Assembly (NCBI GenBank): GCA_026393855.1
Contig: JAPKZJ010000023.1
Span: forward strand, 1-48,833
Direction of reading: 5' to 3'
Length of the DNA: 48,833 nucleotides
Source of the DNA: Candidatus Aminicenantes bacterium
Lineage (GTDB): Bacteria; Acidobacteriota; Aminicenantia; Aminicenantales; UBA4085
The notes under the pieces were generated by a model. That model made no database searches, was not told the origin of the DNA, and saw nothing but the letters and a program-made list of their open reading frames with translations. Below are positions 7,178-18,223 of the stretch, piece after piece. A program made the translations under genes and the position numbers. How positions within the stretch are numbered: the first letter of the stretch is position 1; the number at the start of each line of letters is the position of its first letter.

Positions 7178-7990
7178 TCAGCGCTCCCAGTCGTAGGGGT
7201 AGAGAAAATCGTGGCCGATCGTGCGGGCCGAGATCTTGGCGATCGGCGGTAGCTGCCGCTTGAACTCGGACCCCTTGATCAGGGCCAGCACTCGGTCCAC
7301 CTTCTTGGCCGCCGCGCCCGCGGCCAGAAGATCCTCGCGGCGCTCCCGCTCGTCGACCAGCTTGAAGAGGATCTCGTCGATCTCGGCGTAGGTCAAGCCG
7401 AGCTCGTCCTCGTCCGTTTGTCCGGCCCACAAGCCGGCCGTGGGCTTCTTGGCCTGGATTTGTTCCGGGATCTCGAGATGGGCCGCGAGCTGGCGGACCT
7501 GGGTTTTGTACAGGTCTCCCATGGGGTTGATGGCGCAGGCCATATCGCCGTGGATCGTGCCGTAGCCGATCAGGAGCTCGGTTTTGTTGCTTGTGCCCAG
7601 GATCAGGGAATGATCGCGGGCCGAGACATCATAGAGGATGGACATCCGCTCGCGGGCCATCTTGTTGCCGCGGCGGACCCTGTCGTCGGTCGGCCTCCGC
7701 TCGAAGTAGGCGTCGACCATGGGCCGGATATCGATCGTCTCGGCGGCGATGCCGAGATGCTTCGCCAAGAGGCCCGCGTCGTCCAGGTCGGCGGTGAAGC
7801 TTGCGCTGTAGGGCATCATCAGGCCCAGGACATTGGACGGTCCTAGGGCCCGAACCGCCAAGGCGGCGCAGACGGACGAATCCAGTCCGCCCGACAGCCC
7901 CAGCACGCCCTTGGCGAAGCCGAATTTGGCCAGCTCGTCCCGGATGAAAGCCGTTAGGATTTTGACTGCGAACGGAGCGTTAATCGTCAT
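7178..7990 (-). CDS. nadE: NAD synthetase, stand-alone synthetase domain
   Basis: NadE amidates deamido-NAD to NAD with ATP. The PP-loop SGGLDSS is at residues 33-39 and the product is 270 residues, the length of a synthetase domain alone. In glutamine-dependent bacterial enzymes this domain is usually fused behind a nitrilase-type glutaminase. Here a nitrilase gene lies directly upstream and overlaps by 11 nt, so the pair may be a split glutamine-dependent NAD synthetase (inference). It may also use ammonia directly. Confidence 0.93.
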   Translation of the reverse strand: MTINAPFAVKILTAFIRDELAKFGFAKGVLGLSGGLDSSVCAALAVRALGPSNVLGLMMPYSASFTADLDDAGLLAKHLGIAAETIDIRPMVDAYFERRPTDDRVRRGNKMARERMSILYDVSARDHSLILGTSNKTELLIGYGTIHGDMACAINPMGDLYKTQVRQLAAHLEIPEQIQAKKPTAGLWAGQTDEDELGLTYAEIDEILFKLVDERERREDLLAAGAAAKKVDRVLALIKGSEFKRQLPPIAKISARTIGHDFLYPYDWER

Positions 7991-8834
7991 GGCGAAGCAG
8001 GGTCCTTTGCAGGGAAGTCAGGGTTATCTCGGGCCTATCGTCGCGCCTCCATGGCCAGGTCTTGCGGGCCTTGCGCACGGCGCCCGGATCGACCTCGGCC
8101 AGCAGGAGATGCTTCTCGAAATACGGCGCCTGGGCCAGAAGCTTGCCCGAGGGACCGTAGACGAACGAGCCGCCGGCGAAGGTCATGCCGTCCTCGCCGC
8201 CGACCCGGTTGCAGTAGACGACGATCGAGGTCGTGAAAAAGGACATGGATTCGCCCATCAGCTCCCACATCCGGCTCGAGGCGAACCCCTTTTCCCCGCC
8301 CAAGCCGCGGCCGGGGGCGGCGCTGATCGTGATCATCATCTCGCTGCCTCCCGCAAACAAGAGATATCCGGCGTTGAGATGGAGAAAGTCGCGGCAGATC
8401 ATCATTCCGGCCGGGCCGAACGGGGAGGGGAAGGAGCCGAAATGGCCGCCCGGGGCGAAAAACCGGGCTTCCTCGAACATGCCGAAGGTGGGGAGAAAGA
8501 CCTTGCGGTGGATGTGGAGGATCCGGCCCTTGGCCAGGAAAGCGGCCGAATTGTAGAAAAGACCCTTCGCCTCCGGCCGCTCCTCGACGAATCCCACGAC
8601 AAGGGGGATCTCCCGGCTCAGGCTCTTGAGTTCGCGCAGGTGCGGGGACCGGCCGGGATCAAGGGCCACCGTCTCGACGAGATCGCGGAGCTTGTACCCG
8701 GTCAGGCCGAGCTCGGGAAACACGATCAGGTCGGCTTTCTCGCGGCGGGCCTTCTCGGCCGCTTCCAGGTGGAGGCCGATGTTCTTCTTGATGTTCCCCA
8801 GGTGGGGCGCAATCTGGGCCAAGGCGATTTTCAT
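7980..8834 (-). CDS. Nitrilase-family amidohydrolase (possible split NadE glutaminase)
   Basis: Carbon-nitrogen hydrolases cleave amides with a Glu-Lys-Cys triad. All three are visible: E41 in FPELGLTGY, K111 in HRKVFLPTFG, C147 in MICRDFL. The 284-residue length matches one nitrilase domain. The stop overlaps the nadE start by 11 nt, implying coupled and possibly equimolar synthesis. By context it most likely hands ammonia from glutamine to NadE; a free-standing omega-amidase or other nitrilase role cannot be excluded. Confidence 0.88.
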   Translation of the reverse strand: MKIALAQIAPHLGNIKKNIGLHLEAAEKARREKADLIVFPELGLTGYKLRDLVETVALDPGRSPHLRELKSLSREIPLVVGFVEERPEAKGLFYNSAAFLAKGRILHIHRKVFLPTFGMFEEARFFAPGGHFGSFPSPFGPAGMMICRDFLHLNAGYLLFAGGSEMMITISAAPGRGLGGEKGFASSRMWELMGESMSFFTTSIVVYCNRVGGEDGMTFAGGSFVYGPSGKLLAQAPYFEKHLLLAEVDPGAVRKARKTWPWRRDDRPEITLTSLQRTLLRHDD

Positions 8835-8984
8835 GTAGTTAAATTATCACATGTCGGCCTTGGGAGAAACTTCCGGGAGGATCCACCAACGGCGCCTTGT
8901 CTTCCTCAATATGAATTGATTCGTTTGAAGAAGGGGGATTCAGTTGGGGCGAAGGGTGTGGGGTGCCGAACCTATCTGAAATCT

Positions 8985-9105
8985 TCAAAACTCGGGCGAG
9001 GGGTTTGGGGGGCAATGGAGGGGTGGCAGCCCTAATCGGCCATCGGCCGATAGGGCGTTGGAGGGGGACGCGGCTAAAGGGTCCCCCTCCAAGGGAGTCC
9101 GACCT
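8985..9105. repeat. Interspersed repeat family B, partial copy 4
   Basis: The spacer 8835-9148 holds no gene. Within it GGGGTTTGGGGGGC near 8999-9012 matches the family B end, a hairpin GCCCTAATCGGCC/GGCCGATAGGGC lies at about 9029-9056, and a second hairpin pairs 9058-9069 with 9081-9092 (TTGGAGGGGGAC/GTCCCCCTCCAA). The same hairpins occur in copies at 14540, 14889 and 28227, but here the top pairs differ and remain complementary. Confidence 0.65.
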
Positions 9106-9148
9106 TCTTTATTCGGAGGTTCCTTTAGACTACAATGCTCCTGCATCC

Positions 9149-10650
9149 ATGAATCACATCGCCATCCACCTCAAGGACATCCATGCCGGGCGCAAAAATG
9201 GGCGCTTGGTGGCCCGCAGGGACGATTGGGAACGGACCCTGGCGTGGCCCGCAGGGACGATTGGGAACGGACCCTGGCCTTCCATGACGGCGGGCTCATC
9301 TTCGCCAAGACCAATGTCCCCGGGGAGCGGTTGGGAGCCATCCTGGCGAACCTGGGCCGCCTCAGCCCCGAAGACGCGGCCTCGATCCCGAGCCTGACCT
9401 CCTCCGGGCAGATGATCGGGGAAGCCCTGATCGCCAAGCGCCTGATCACCCACAAGGACCTCTACGAAGCCCTCCTGGCCCAGATGTCCCGTATCACCCT
9501 GGCGCTTTTCTCGGAATTCGAGGCCCAATTTCACTTCGAGGCGCGGGAGCGCATCGTCGACATCGACTTCGAGATGAGAATGTACCTTCCCCAGCTCATC
9601 GAGCTGGGCATTCGGGAGATGCCCTTCCATCCGGCTCTGATCGATTTTCTCGGCCTGAAGTTCCCCGTCGCCGGCGGCTCCGGCTCCTCCAAGACGCTCA
9701 GTGCGGATGAGAAAATTCTTTTGGCTTCGCTGGACGGCCGCCGGTCCGGCGAGGCGACCTCGGCGACCAGCGCCCTGGAGCCGAAGACGTTCTGGAAGAC
9801 GCTGTTTCTTCTGTATTGCCTCGACCTGGCGCGATGGCAGGAGCCCGCACCCGCGGCGGCGTCGGTCCCCGAGGCGTCTCCGGAGCCGCCGGCTTCTTCC
9901 GCGCCGCCGGACGCCCCGGCCGAGATACCGACCGAGATCGGGGAAGTCCTCGAATTCCACAGCCGCCTGCCGAAGCTCGACTATTACCAGATTTTGGGCG
10001 TCGGGCGCGCGGCCGGAGAGGACGAGATCAAGAAGGCCTATTTCAAGCTGGCCCGCAAATTCCACCCGGATCGTTTCGGCCGCCAGGCCGATTCCGAGAT
10101 CAGGGAAAAGATCGATGCCGTCTTCGACGCGGTCACCAAGGCTTACCGGACCTTGACCAGCCGGGACAAGCGCGCGATGTACAGCTCCAAGCAGGCCGGC
10201 CCCGCCCCGGCCGACGACAAGGACCGCGGCCGCAACGCCGAAATCCGGTTCCGGCAGGGGAAGACGCTGTTCAGCCAGGGGCGCTACGAGGAAGCCCTGG
10301 CCCTCCTGGAGGAGGCGGTCCGGCTCAAGGACGACAAGGGCGATTACTATCTCCTTCTGGCCATGGCCGAGAGCAAGGTGCCCGACCTGAGCAAGAAGGC
10401 CGAGCGCAATTTCCTAAGGGCGATCGAAATCGAGGCTTGGAACCCGGAGGCGTATGTCGGGCTCGGCTATCTCTACAAGCGGGAAGGGTTGGCCCTGCGG
10501 GCTCGCAAGCAGTTCGAGAAGGCCCTGGAGCTCGATCCCGAGCACAAGGCCGCCCGCCAGGGCTTGGACGAGACCGACGGCAAGGTCGATGGGAAAAAAA
10601 GACGCAAGGGAATACTGAGCAAGGATCTGTTCGGGGGCAAGAAAAGCTGA
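9149..10650 (+). CDS. DUF4388/PATAN-DnaJ-TPR protein, frame broken by 35-bp duplication
   Basis: From ATG 9149 the frame reads MNHIAIHLKDIHAGRKNGRL and then runs into a perfect tandem duplication (9209-9243 and 9244-9278, 35 bp), which shifts the frame. Removing one unit restores one continuous protein of about 488 residues. Domains in order: DUF4388/PATAN-like N-terminus (HDGGLIFAKTNVPGERLGAI), a Pro/Ala linker, a J domain near 9980-10190 with the HPD motif, and at least two TPR units at the C-terminus. The J domain would recruit an Hsp70. Translation could also restart at GTG 9244 inside the second unit. Partner genes are not nearby. Confidence 0.8.
9209..9278. repeat. Perfect 35-bp tandem duplication inside the DnaJ-like gene
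   Basis: Two identical 35-bp units, 9209-9243 and 9244-9278, each starting GTGGCCCGCAGGGACGATTG. Thirty-five is not a multiple of three, so the duplication changes the reading frame of the gene that contains it. Confidence 0.95.
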
Positions 10651-10659
10651 TCCCGCCGG

Positions 10660-13132
<2,473 letters not shown>

Positions 13133-13156
13133 GGGGCAGGTGTCTCGGAAAGACGT

Positions 13157-14341
13157 TTATTTCCCGTTGCGGCGCTTGGCCTCGTCGACCAGCTTCTGGA
13201 AGGCGTCCATGGTCGCCTTCTGCTGGGCTTGGATGCCTTCCACGATCTTCTTTTCGCGCGCCAGGTTCTCGTTCAGCCGGCGGAATTCGCGCTTCTCGTC
13301 CGAGCTCAGATCGTCTTCGGACTTCTCGCCGAACTTGGTGTTGAGCGTCTTGGTCCATTCCGCGGTCAGCTTGTTGCTTTCCTCGATGGCTTTGACGCGG
13401 TTGTTCCATTCCTTGTCCTGGCTGAAGAACAGGCTCTGGGCGATCTGCACGGCCTGCTGGGCCTGCTTGGCGTTTTTTGTCCCCAGGATGCCGGCGTCCA
13501 TAAGATAGCGGATGGCGTCGTTTGTCACGGACGGGTTGGTCTTGGCTTCCCTGGCCAAAGTGACGCCGATGTTGTAGGCCGTCTCGCCCGTCTTGTTCTT
13601 GGCGTAAGCTTCCTTGAACATAGTCAGGGCTTCGGCCGACTTGCCTTGGTTGTAGAGGGACTGGGAGAGCTGCGACAGCGACTCGCTGTCCTTGAGAACG
13701 GCGTAGGTGGCCCGGTAGAGCTTCTCGGCCTCGGCGTAGTTCTTGGCATCGTAAAGAGCCTTGCCGGCCTTCTTGATCTCATCCAGGATCTTGGCGTTCT
13801 TGAGGATGTTGTAGGCCTGGAAGTAAGAGTCCACGGCCGTCTTGTAGTCCTTGACGGCCAGCGCGGCTTGGCCCGTGATGTAATGGCCGGCGCCGGTCAT
13901 TTGGTTCCAGAGGGCGACATTGGCGCCTTCCTTGGCCTTGGCCGCGGCGGCGTGCTGGATGAGCTGGCCGGCGTAGGCTTTGGCTTTCTCCGCGGTCGCC
14001 GCGGATTTGACGTAGATCGAGGCCAGGGTCATCATGGTCTTGCCCCTGAGGTCGTCGTCCAGGCCCGGCATGGTCAGGGCCTTTTCGCCGTAGCCCAGGG
14101 CCTCGGCGCCGATGTTGCCGGATGCAACCATGGCCTCGAAGCAGAAAGCGTAGGCGAAGTTGTCGTACTGGCCGCCCTTGCCGGCGAAGCTGGCGATGTA
14201 AGCCTTAAGGAGGGTGGCCTTCTCCTGGGGCGTGTTGGCAGTCATAGCCTTGGCATAGGCTTGGTCGGCTTCGTTCTGGGCGAAAGCGAATCCGCTAAGG
14301 ACAACGGACAGGATAACGGCTGTCAACAGGGCTTTCTTCAT
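13157..14341 (-). CDS. Secreted TPR-repeat protein
   Basis: The 394-residue product starts with a clear signal peptide (MKKALLTAVILSVVLSGFAF followed by AQ), so it is exported. The middle (about 80-290) is built of helical repeats of TPR type, such as AKNYAEAEKLYRATYAVLKD and GKSAEALTMFKEAYAK. The C-terminal 100 residues are charged and helical (EKREFRRLNENLAREKKI), probably a coiled coil. I chose ATG 14341 because the signal peptide begins there. A scaffold role in the periplasm is likely; no enzyme motif is seen and no partner is obvious. Confidence 0.85.
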   Translation of the reverse strand: MKKALLTAVILSVVLSGFAFAQNEADQAYAKAMTANTPQEKATLLKAYIASFAGKGGQYDNFAYAFCFEAMVASGNIGAEALGYGEKALTMPGLDDDLRGKTMMTLASIYVKSAATAEKAKAYAGQLIQHAAAAKAKEGANVALWNQMTGAGHYITGQAALAVKDYKTAVDSYFQAYNILKNAKILDEIKKAGKALYDAKNYAEAEKLYRATYAVLKDSESLSQLSQSLYNQGKSAEALTMFKEAYAKNKTGETAYNIGVTLAREAKTNPSVTNDAIRYLMDAGILGTKNAKQAQQAVQIAQSLFFSQDKEWNNRVKAIEESNKLTAEWTKTLNTKFGEKSEDDLSSDEKREFRRLNENLAREKKIVEGIQAQQKATMDAFQKLVDEAKRRNGK

Positions 14342-14539
14342 CCTGAACCTCACTTCGATAATTTGCGGGGGAATATAGCCCAGGCGCTGTAAAATGTCAA
14401 ACAAAGGACCTTTACAGGCGCCCAGAGTTCCTCCCGACGACGCTTTGGTCGCCCTCGTAACGACCGGCGCTTCGCCTGTCGTCGCGAGGGAGGCTCGATT
14501 TCCATAGCTTTCAAATGCAACTTCCATGCCAGGAAGCTC

Positions 14540-14796
14540 GGGGTTGGGGGGCCAAAGACGTTCGCTCCCCCAGCGAGGGAGCTCACTCCGGCCGGCTCAG
14601 TCGCTCCCCCTGAACTCTCACGATAACTTGGGAATCGGAGGGTCATTGGAGGAGGCTACCATGGGGGGGAGGCAGCCCTTGGCGTTGGAGGGGGAACCCA
14701 TCAATGGTTCCCCCTCCAAGGGAGTCCCCGCTTCTTCGCCGACCCTATGCTGGCGCATAGGGCTGCAAAGTCCGTGGCTTTGGCCCCCCAAACCCC
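14540..14796. repeat. Interspersed repeat family B, copy 1 (257 bp)
   Basis: Inverted ends: left GGGGTTGGGGGGCCAAAG at 14540-14557, right CTTTGGCCCCCCAAACCCC at 14778-14796. Internal hairpins: 14685-14698 with 14706-14719 (TTGGAGGGGGAACC/GGTTCCCCCTCCAA) and CCCTATGC/GCATAGGG near 14743-14762. Same length and order as the copy at 28227-28483. It lies in the divergent spacer 14342-15086, which contains no gene that I can support. Confidence 0.85.
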
Positions 14797-14864
14797 TCAC
14801 CCCGATCGAAGACTATTTCGGAAACGATAAAATCGCAATCATGGGAAAAGGCTTCCATGAGGGG

Positions 14865-14945
14865 GTGGCAGGACGTGCGGCACGGACGTTGGAGGGGGAA
14901 CCCGTTCTTGGTTCCCCCTCCAAGGGAGTCCACCCCTCCAAGGAG
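14865..14945. repeat. Interspersed repeat family B, partial copy 3
   Basis: Carries the family B core hairpin with a perfect 14-bp stem (14889-14902 with 14910-14923) preceded by a GGCAGG motif and followed by AAGGGAGTCC, as in the other copies. Outer ends and the second hairpin are missing. It sits 70 bp from copy 1, upstream of murB. Confidence 0.7.
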
Positions 14946-15086
14946 CTTTTGCCGTTTGTCTTCCATCGAATCACTCGGAAAACATTTCTGATCTTTCAGA
15001 ACGATACGTGAGAATCGACCGGTATCAACACTGGCTCAGTTGTCTTTCAGTGTCAATCTGGCCGGGATTTGATTAAAATAATCTTG

Positions 15087-16025
15087 ATGAGCGACCAAGC
15101 CGATGAATTCGCCAGGGCTTATAAGCGGGAGACGGGCCGGGCCCCTGGCCGGGACGTCCCCCTGCGCGAGCACTCCAATTTCCGGATCGGCGGTCCGGCC
15201 GACCTGTTTGTCGCCACGGCCGCATCGGCCGAGCTAAGGATGGCGGTGACGATGGCCCGGGCCGCGGGCCTTCGCCACCGGGTCATCGGCGGCGGCTTCA
15301 ACCTTTTATTCGACGATGAGGGCTACCGCGGCTTGATCATTAAGAACTCGGCCCGCGGCATCGCTTTCTCGGCCGCCCTGGAGACGATCGAGGCCGCCTC
15401 CAGCGCGCCGATCGACGAGCTGACCGAGACGGCGGCATCGCTGGGTTGGGGCGGACTGGAATTCCTGGCCGGGATTCCCGGGACGATCGGCGGCGCCGTC
15501 TACGGCAACGCCGGGGCGTTCGGACGAGCCATATGCGACGTCCTGATCGAAGCCCGGATCATGCATCCCGACGACCGCGAAACCCGGGTCGGGCCGGAGA
15601 CCCTAGAGTTCGGCTATCGGCATTCGCGGCTCAAGCGGAGCTCCGACATCCTGCTCGGCGCGACTCTCCGGCTGACCTCCGCCCCCTCCGACCGGATCCG
15701 GGCGGCCATGGAAGAAAACCTGGCTTTGCGGACGCGCCGCCATCCGCCCCGCCACACGGCCTATCCCGGAAGCTACTTTAAAAACCCGATCCTCGCCGAC
15801 GGGACTAAGCAGGCCGCGGGATTTTTGTTGGAGCAAGCCGGAGTGCGGGGGCTCCGCATCGGGGGAGCCTCGGTCTTCCCGGGCCACTGCAATTTCATCA
15901 TCAACGACGCCGGCGCCGCGGCGCGCGATGTGTTGGCCCTGGCCGCAGAGATGAAGCGGCGGGTCCTCGAAAAGTTCGGGATCGGCCTCGAGGAAGAGGT
16001 TGTTTACTTGCCGGCGTCCGCTTAA
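15087..16025 (+). CDS. murB: UDP-N-acetylenolpyruvoylglucosamine reductase
   Basis: MurB reduces the enolpyruvyl group made by MurA to give UDP-MurNAc, with FAD and NADPH, in the cytoplasm. The FAD-binding segment VIGGGFNLLFDDEGY and the motif GIPGTIGGAVYGNAGAFG are clear, as is the proton-donor serine region GSYFKNP. Length from ATG 15087 is 312 residues, a normal MurB. A TTG at 15069 is possible but unlikely. No strong Shine-Dalgarno is seen. MurA is encoded 0.9 kb downstream on the other strand. Confidence 0.94.
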   Translation: MSDQADEFARAYKRETGRAPGRDVPLREHSNFRIGGPADLFVATAASAELRMAVTMARAAGLRHRVIGGGFNLLFDDEGYRGLIIKNSARGIAFSAALETIEAASSAPIDELTETAASLGWGGLEFLAGIPGTIGGAVYGNAGAFGRAICDVLIEARIMHPDDRETRVGPETLEFGYRHSRLKRSSDILLGATLRLTSAPSDRIRAAMEENLALRTRRHPPRHTAYPGSYFKNPILADGTKQAAGFLLEQAGVRGLRIGGASVFPGHCNFIINDAGAAARDVLALAAEMKRRVLEKFGIGLEEEVVYLPASA

Positions 16026-16040
16026 AAGCGACGGCGATCT

Positions 16041-16523
16041 TCAGCGACGTTTTTTCTCCATTAAATCCATCCAGAACCCGACTTCGAAGGACGACGGCCG
16101 CTCCTCGGGCTTGAGCATTTCCCGGCCCGCCTTTCGCTCGCGCAGGGCCGACTTCAGCCGGGCGTCGAAATCCCGGCAGACGAGCGATTGGGCCCCCGCC
16201 TCGCGGGCATAGGCCCGCAGCTCGCGGTCGTTGCTGACCAGGGTCAGGCAGCGGCGATCCTTCTGCCGATCGATGAGCTCCACGATGACGGCATCGGCCG
16301 TCTCGCCCTCGGGCGGCAAGTAGACGCGCAGCTTGTCGTCCCCCCGGGTCAGTCCGGCCAGGTCGTCCGAGGCCCGGCCGTCGAAGACGAGGAAGATGCG
16401 GCTGCGGGTGAAATGGGCGAAGGCCAGAAGCCGACGGGCCAAGGCCATCCGGTTTTCGGGGTCGCGCATCTGGCCGGGGTAGGCGTAGCCCAGGAAATTG
16501 TTGCCGTCGACGATGAAGGCCAT
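16041..16523 (-). CDS. NYN/YacP-like PIN-fold nuclease
   Basis: The 160-residue protein opens MAFIVDGNNFLGYAYPG, the acidic start of NYN domains, followed by IFLVFDGRAS and TLVSNDRELRAYA with further acidic residues. This pattern fits the YacP/Rae1 type of NYN ribonuclease with a PIN-like metal site. I chose ATG 16523 so that the VDGNN motif starts the protein; it lies 13 nt after the HIT gene stop. The substrate is probably RNA, but which RNA is not known from sequence. Confidence 0.82.
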   Translation of the reverse strand: MAFIVDGNNFLGYAYPGQMRDPENRMALARRLLAFAHFTRSRIFLVFDGRASDDLAGLTRGDDKLRVYLPPEGETADAVIVELIDRQKDRRCLTLVSNDRELRAYAREAGAQSLVCRDFDARLKSALRERKAGREMLKPEERPSSFEVGFWMDLMEKKRR

Positions 16524-16536
16524 GTCGGCGGGGCCG

Positions 16537-16881
16537 TCACCCCGGAGGCCAATGCATCGGCCGGCCGCCCAGGACATGGAAATGGATGTGGAAGACTTCC
16601 TGGCCCGAGTCGCGAGCCGTGTTGAGGACCAGCCGGTAGCCGGTCGCCCCGACGCCCTTGGCGGCGGCGATCTCCCGGGCCTTGATCAAAATGGCGGCCA
16701 GCAAGTCGGCCTTCTCCGCCGGGACGTCGTTGAGGGAGGCGAAGTGCTCCTTGGGGATGATCAGGGTGTGCACGGGCGCTTGCGGCCGAATGTCGTCGAA
16801 GGCCAGGATGCGCTCGTCCTCGTAGACGATCTTGGCCGGGATGGCTTTGGCGGCGATCTTGCAGAACAGGCAGTCGTTCAT
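16537..16881 (-). CDS. HIT-family nucleotide-binding protein (HinT type)
   Basis: HIT proteins hydrolyse AMP linked to amines or other nucleoside phosphoramidates. The histidine triad HIHFHVL is at residues 98-104, with H98, H100 and H102. C4 and C7 near the start (CLFCKI) may join a zinc site as in many HinT proteins. Length 114 is typical. It stands between murA and the NYN gene in a leftward row, with 26 nt to murA. Confidence 0.94.
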   Translation of the reverse strand: MNDCLFCKIAAKAIPAKIVYEDERILAFDDIRPQAPVHTLIIPKEHFASLNDVPAEKADLLAAILIKAREIAAAKGVGATGYRLVLNTARDSGQEVFHIHFHVLGGRPMHWPPG

Positions 16882-16907
16882 GGCCTTCCTCCGCGCGTCC
16901 GGGCGGG

Positions 16908-18170
16908 CTAAGATTTAATCCGTTCGATGCGGGCGCCGAGTCCGCGGAGCTTTTCCTCGATGGACTCGTAGCCGCGGTCGATGTGCTCGACTTCGTTGAC
17001 GGTGGTTGTGCCGTGGGCGATCAGCCCGGCCAGGATGAGCGAGGCCGAGGCCCGCAGGTCGGTGGCGGTGACTTCGGCGCCCGACAGCGGTGCCCCGCCG
17101 CGGACGATGGCCTTGTCGCCCGTGACTTCGATATTGGCACCCAGCCGCAGCAGCTCGTTGACGTGCAGAAAGCGGCGGTCGAAGATCGTCTCGGTGATGA
17201 TGGACGTCCCGGCGGCTTGGGTCATCAGGACCATGAACTGGGCCTGCATGTCGGTCGGGAAGCCCGGAAAGGGCGAGGTGGTGATATCTTGAGGCCGGAT
17301 GACCTCGCTGCCGACGACGTGGACGCTGCCCGGGCCGACGTCATCGATGGTCGTGCCGGAATAGCGCAGCTTGTCGATGACCGTCGCCATGTGGTCCGGC
17401 TCGACTCCGTCCATGAGGATATCCCCGTGGGTCAGGGCCGACGCCACCATGTAGGTTCCGGCTTCGATCCGATCGGGGATGATGGCGTGCTCGGCGCCGC
17501 CCAGGGCCTCGACGCCGGTGATGCGGATCGTTTCCTCGCCGATGCCGTCGATCTTGGCCCCCATCTTGACCAGCAGCTCGCAGAGGCAGCGGATCTCGGG
17601 CTCGCGGGCGCAGTTGCGCAGGATCGTCTCGCCGCGGGCCAGGGTGGCCGCCATGAGCAGATTTTCGGTCCCGCCGACGGTGGTCTTCTCGAAGTGGACC
17701 TCGGCGCCCTGCAGGCGATCGGCCTCGGCGGTGATGTAGCCGTGCTCGAGAGAGATGCGGGCACCCAGCTTTTGCAGGCCGGCGATGTGAAGGTCGATCG
17801 GGCGCGAGCCGATGGCGCAGCCGCCGGGCAGGGCCACGATGGCCTTGCCGAAGCGGGCCACCAGGGGGCCGAGGACAAGGATCGAAGCCCGCATCAGGCG
17901 GACCAGGCTGTAGGAAGCCTCTTCCGATAAAAGCTTGGGCACTTGAATGCCCAGGGTGTTGCGGTCCAGGCTGGCCTCGGACCCCAGCTCGCGGATGAGC
18001 GTCAGCATGGAATAGACGTCGCGCACGAGCGGGATGTTGGTCAGGACGACCCGGTGCTCGGTCAGGAGCGAGGCGGCGATGGCCGGCAGGACGGCGTTCT
18101 TGGAGCCGCTGATGCGGACCCGTCCCCTGAGCGGGACGTCCGGTGCGCCTAAGATGCGGATTTTTTCCAT
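16908..18170 (-). CDS. murA: UDP-N-acetylglucosamine 1-carboxyvinyltransferase
   Basis: MurA transfers enolpyruvate from PEP to UDP-GlcNAc, the first committed step of peptidoglycan synthesis. K24-N25 in the [17 protein letters not shown] segment and the catalytic cysteine C118 in [15 protein letters not shown] are present; because the cysteine is kept, the enzyme should be sensitive to fosfomycin (inference). Length is 420, as usual. I chose ATG 18170 ([10 protein letters not shown]); the longer open frame upstream is a shadow of the next gene. Confidence 0.96.
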   Translation of the reverse strand: MEKIRILGAPDVPLRGRVRISGSKNAVLPAIAASLLTEHRVVLTNIPLVRDVYSMLTLIRELGSEASLDRNTLGIQVPKLLSEEASYSLVRLMRASILVLGPLVARFGKAIVALPGGCAIGSRPIDLHIAGLQKLGARISLEHGYITAEADRLQGAEVHFEKTTVGGTENLLMAATLARGETILRNCAREPEIRCLCELLVKMGAKIDGIGEETIRITGVEALGGAEHAIIPDRIEAGTYMVASALTHGDILMDGVEPDHMATVIDKLRYSGTTIDDVGPGSVHVVGSEVIRPQDITTSPFPGFPTDMQAQFMVLMTQAAGTSIITETIFDRRFLHVNELLRLGANIEVTGDKAIVRGGAPLSGAEVTATDLRASASLILAGLIAHGTTTVNEVEHIDRGYESIEEKLRGLGARIERIKS

Positions 18171-18223
18171 CGGGAAAATTCTAGACGATTGGAGGCCTTG
18201 GGTCAAATCGGACGCGCTGTCCC

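Noticed and set aside
7833-9035. 400-codon plus-strand open frame over nadE and the nitrilase
   Set aside because: Antisense to two genes with complete active-site motifs; no domain in its product.
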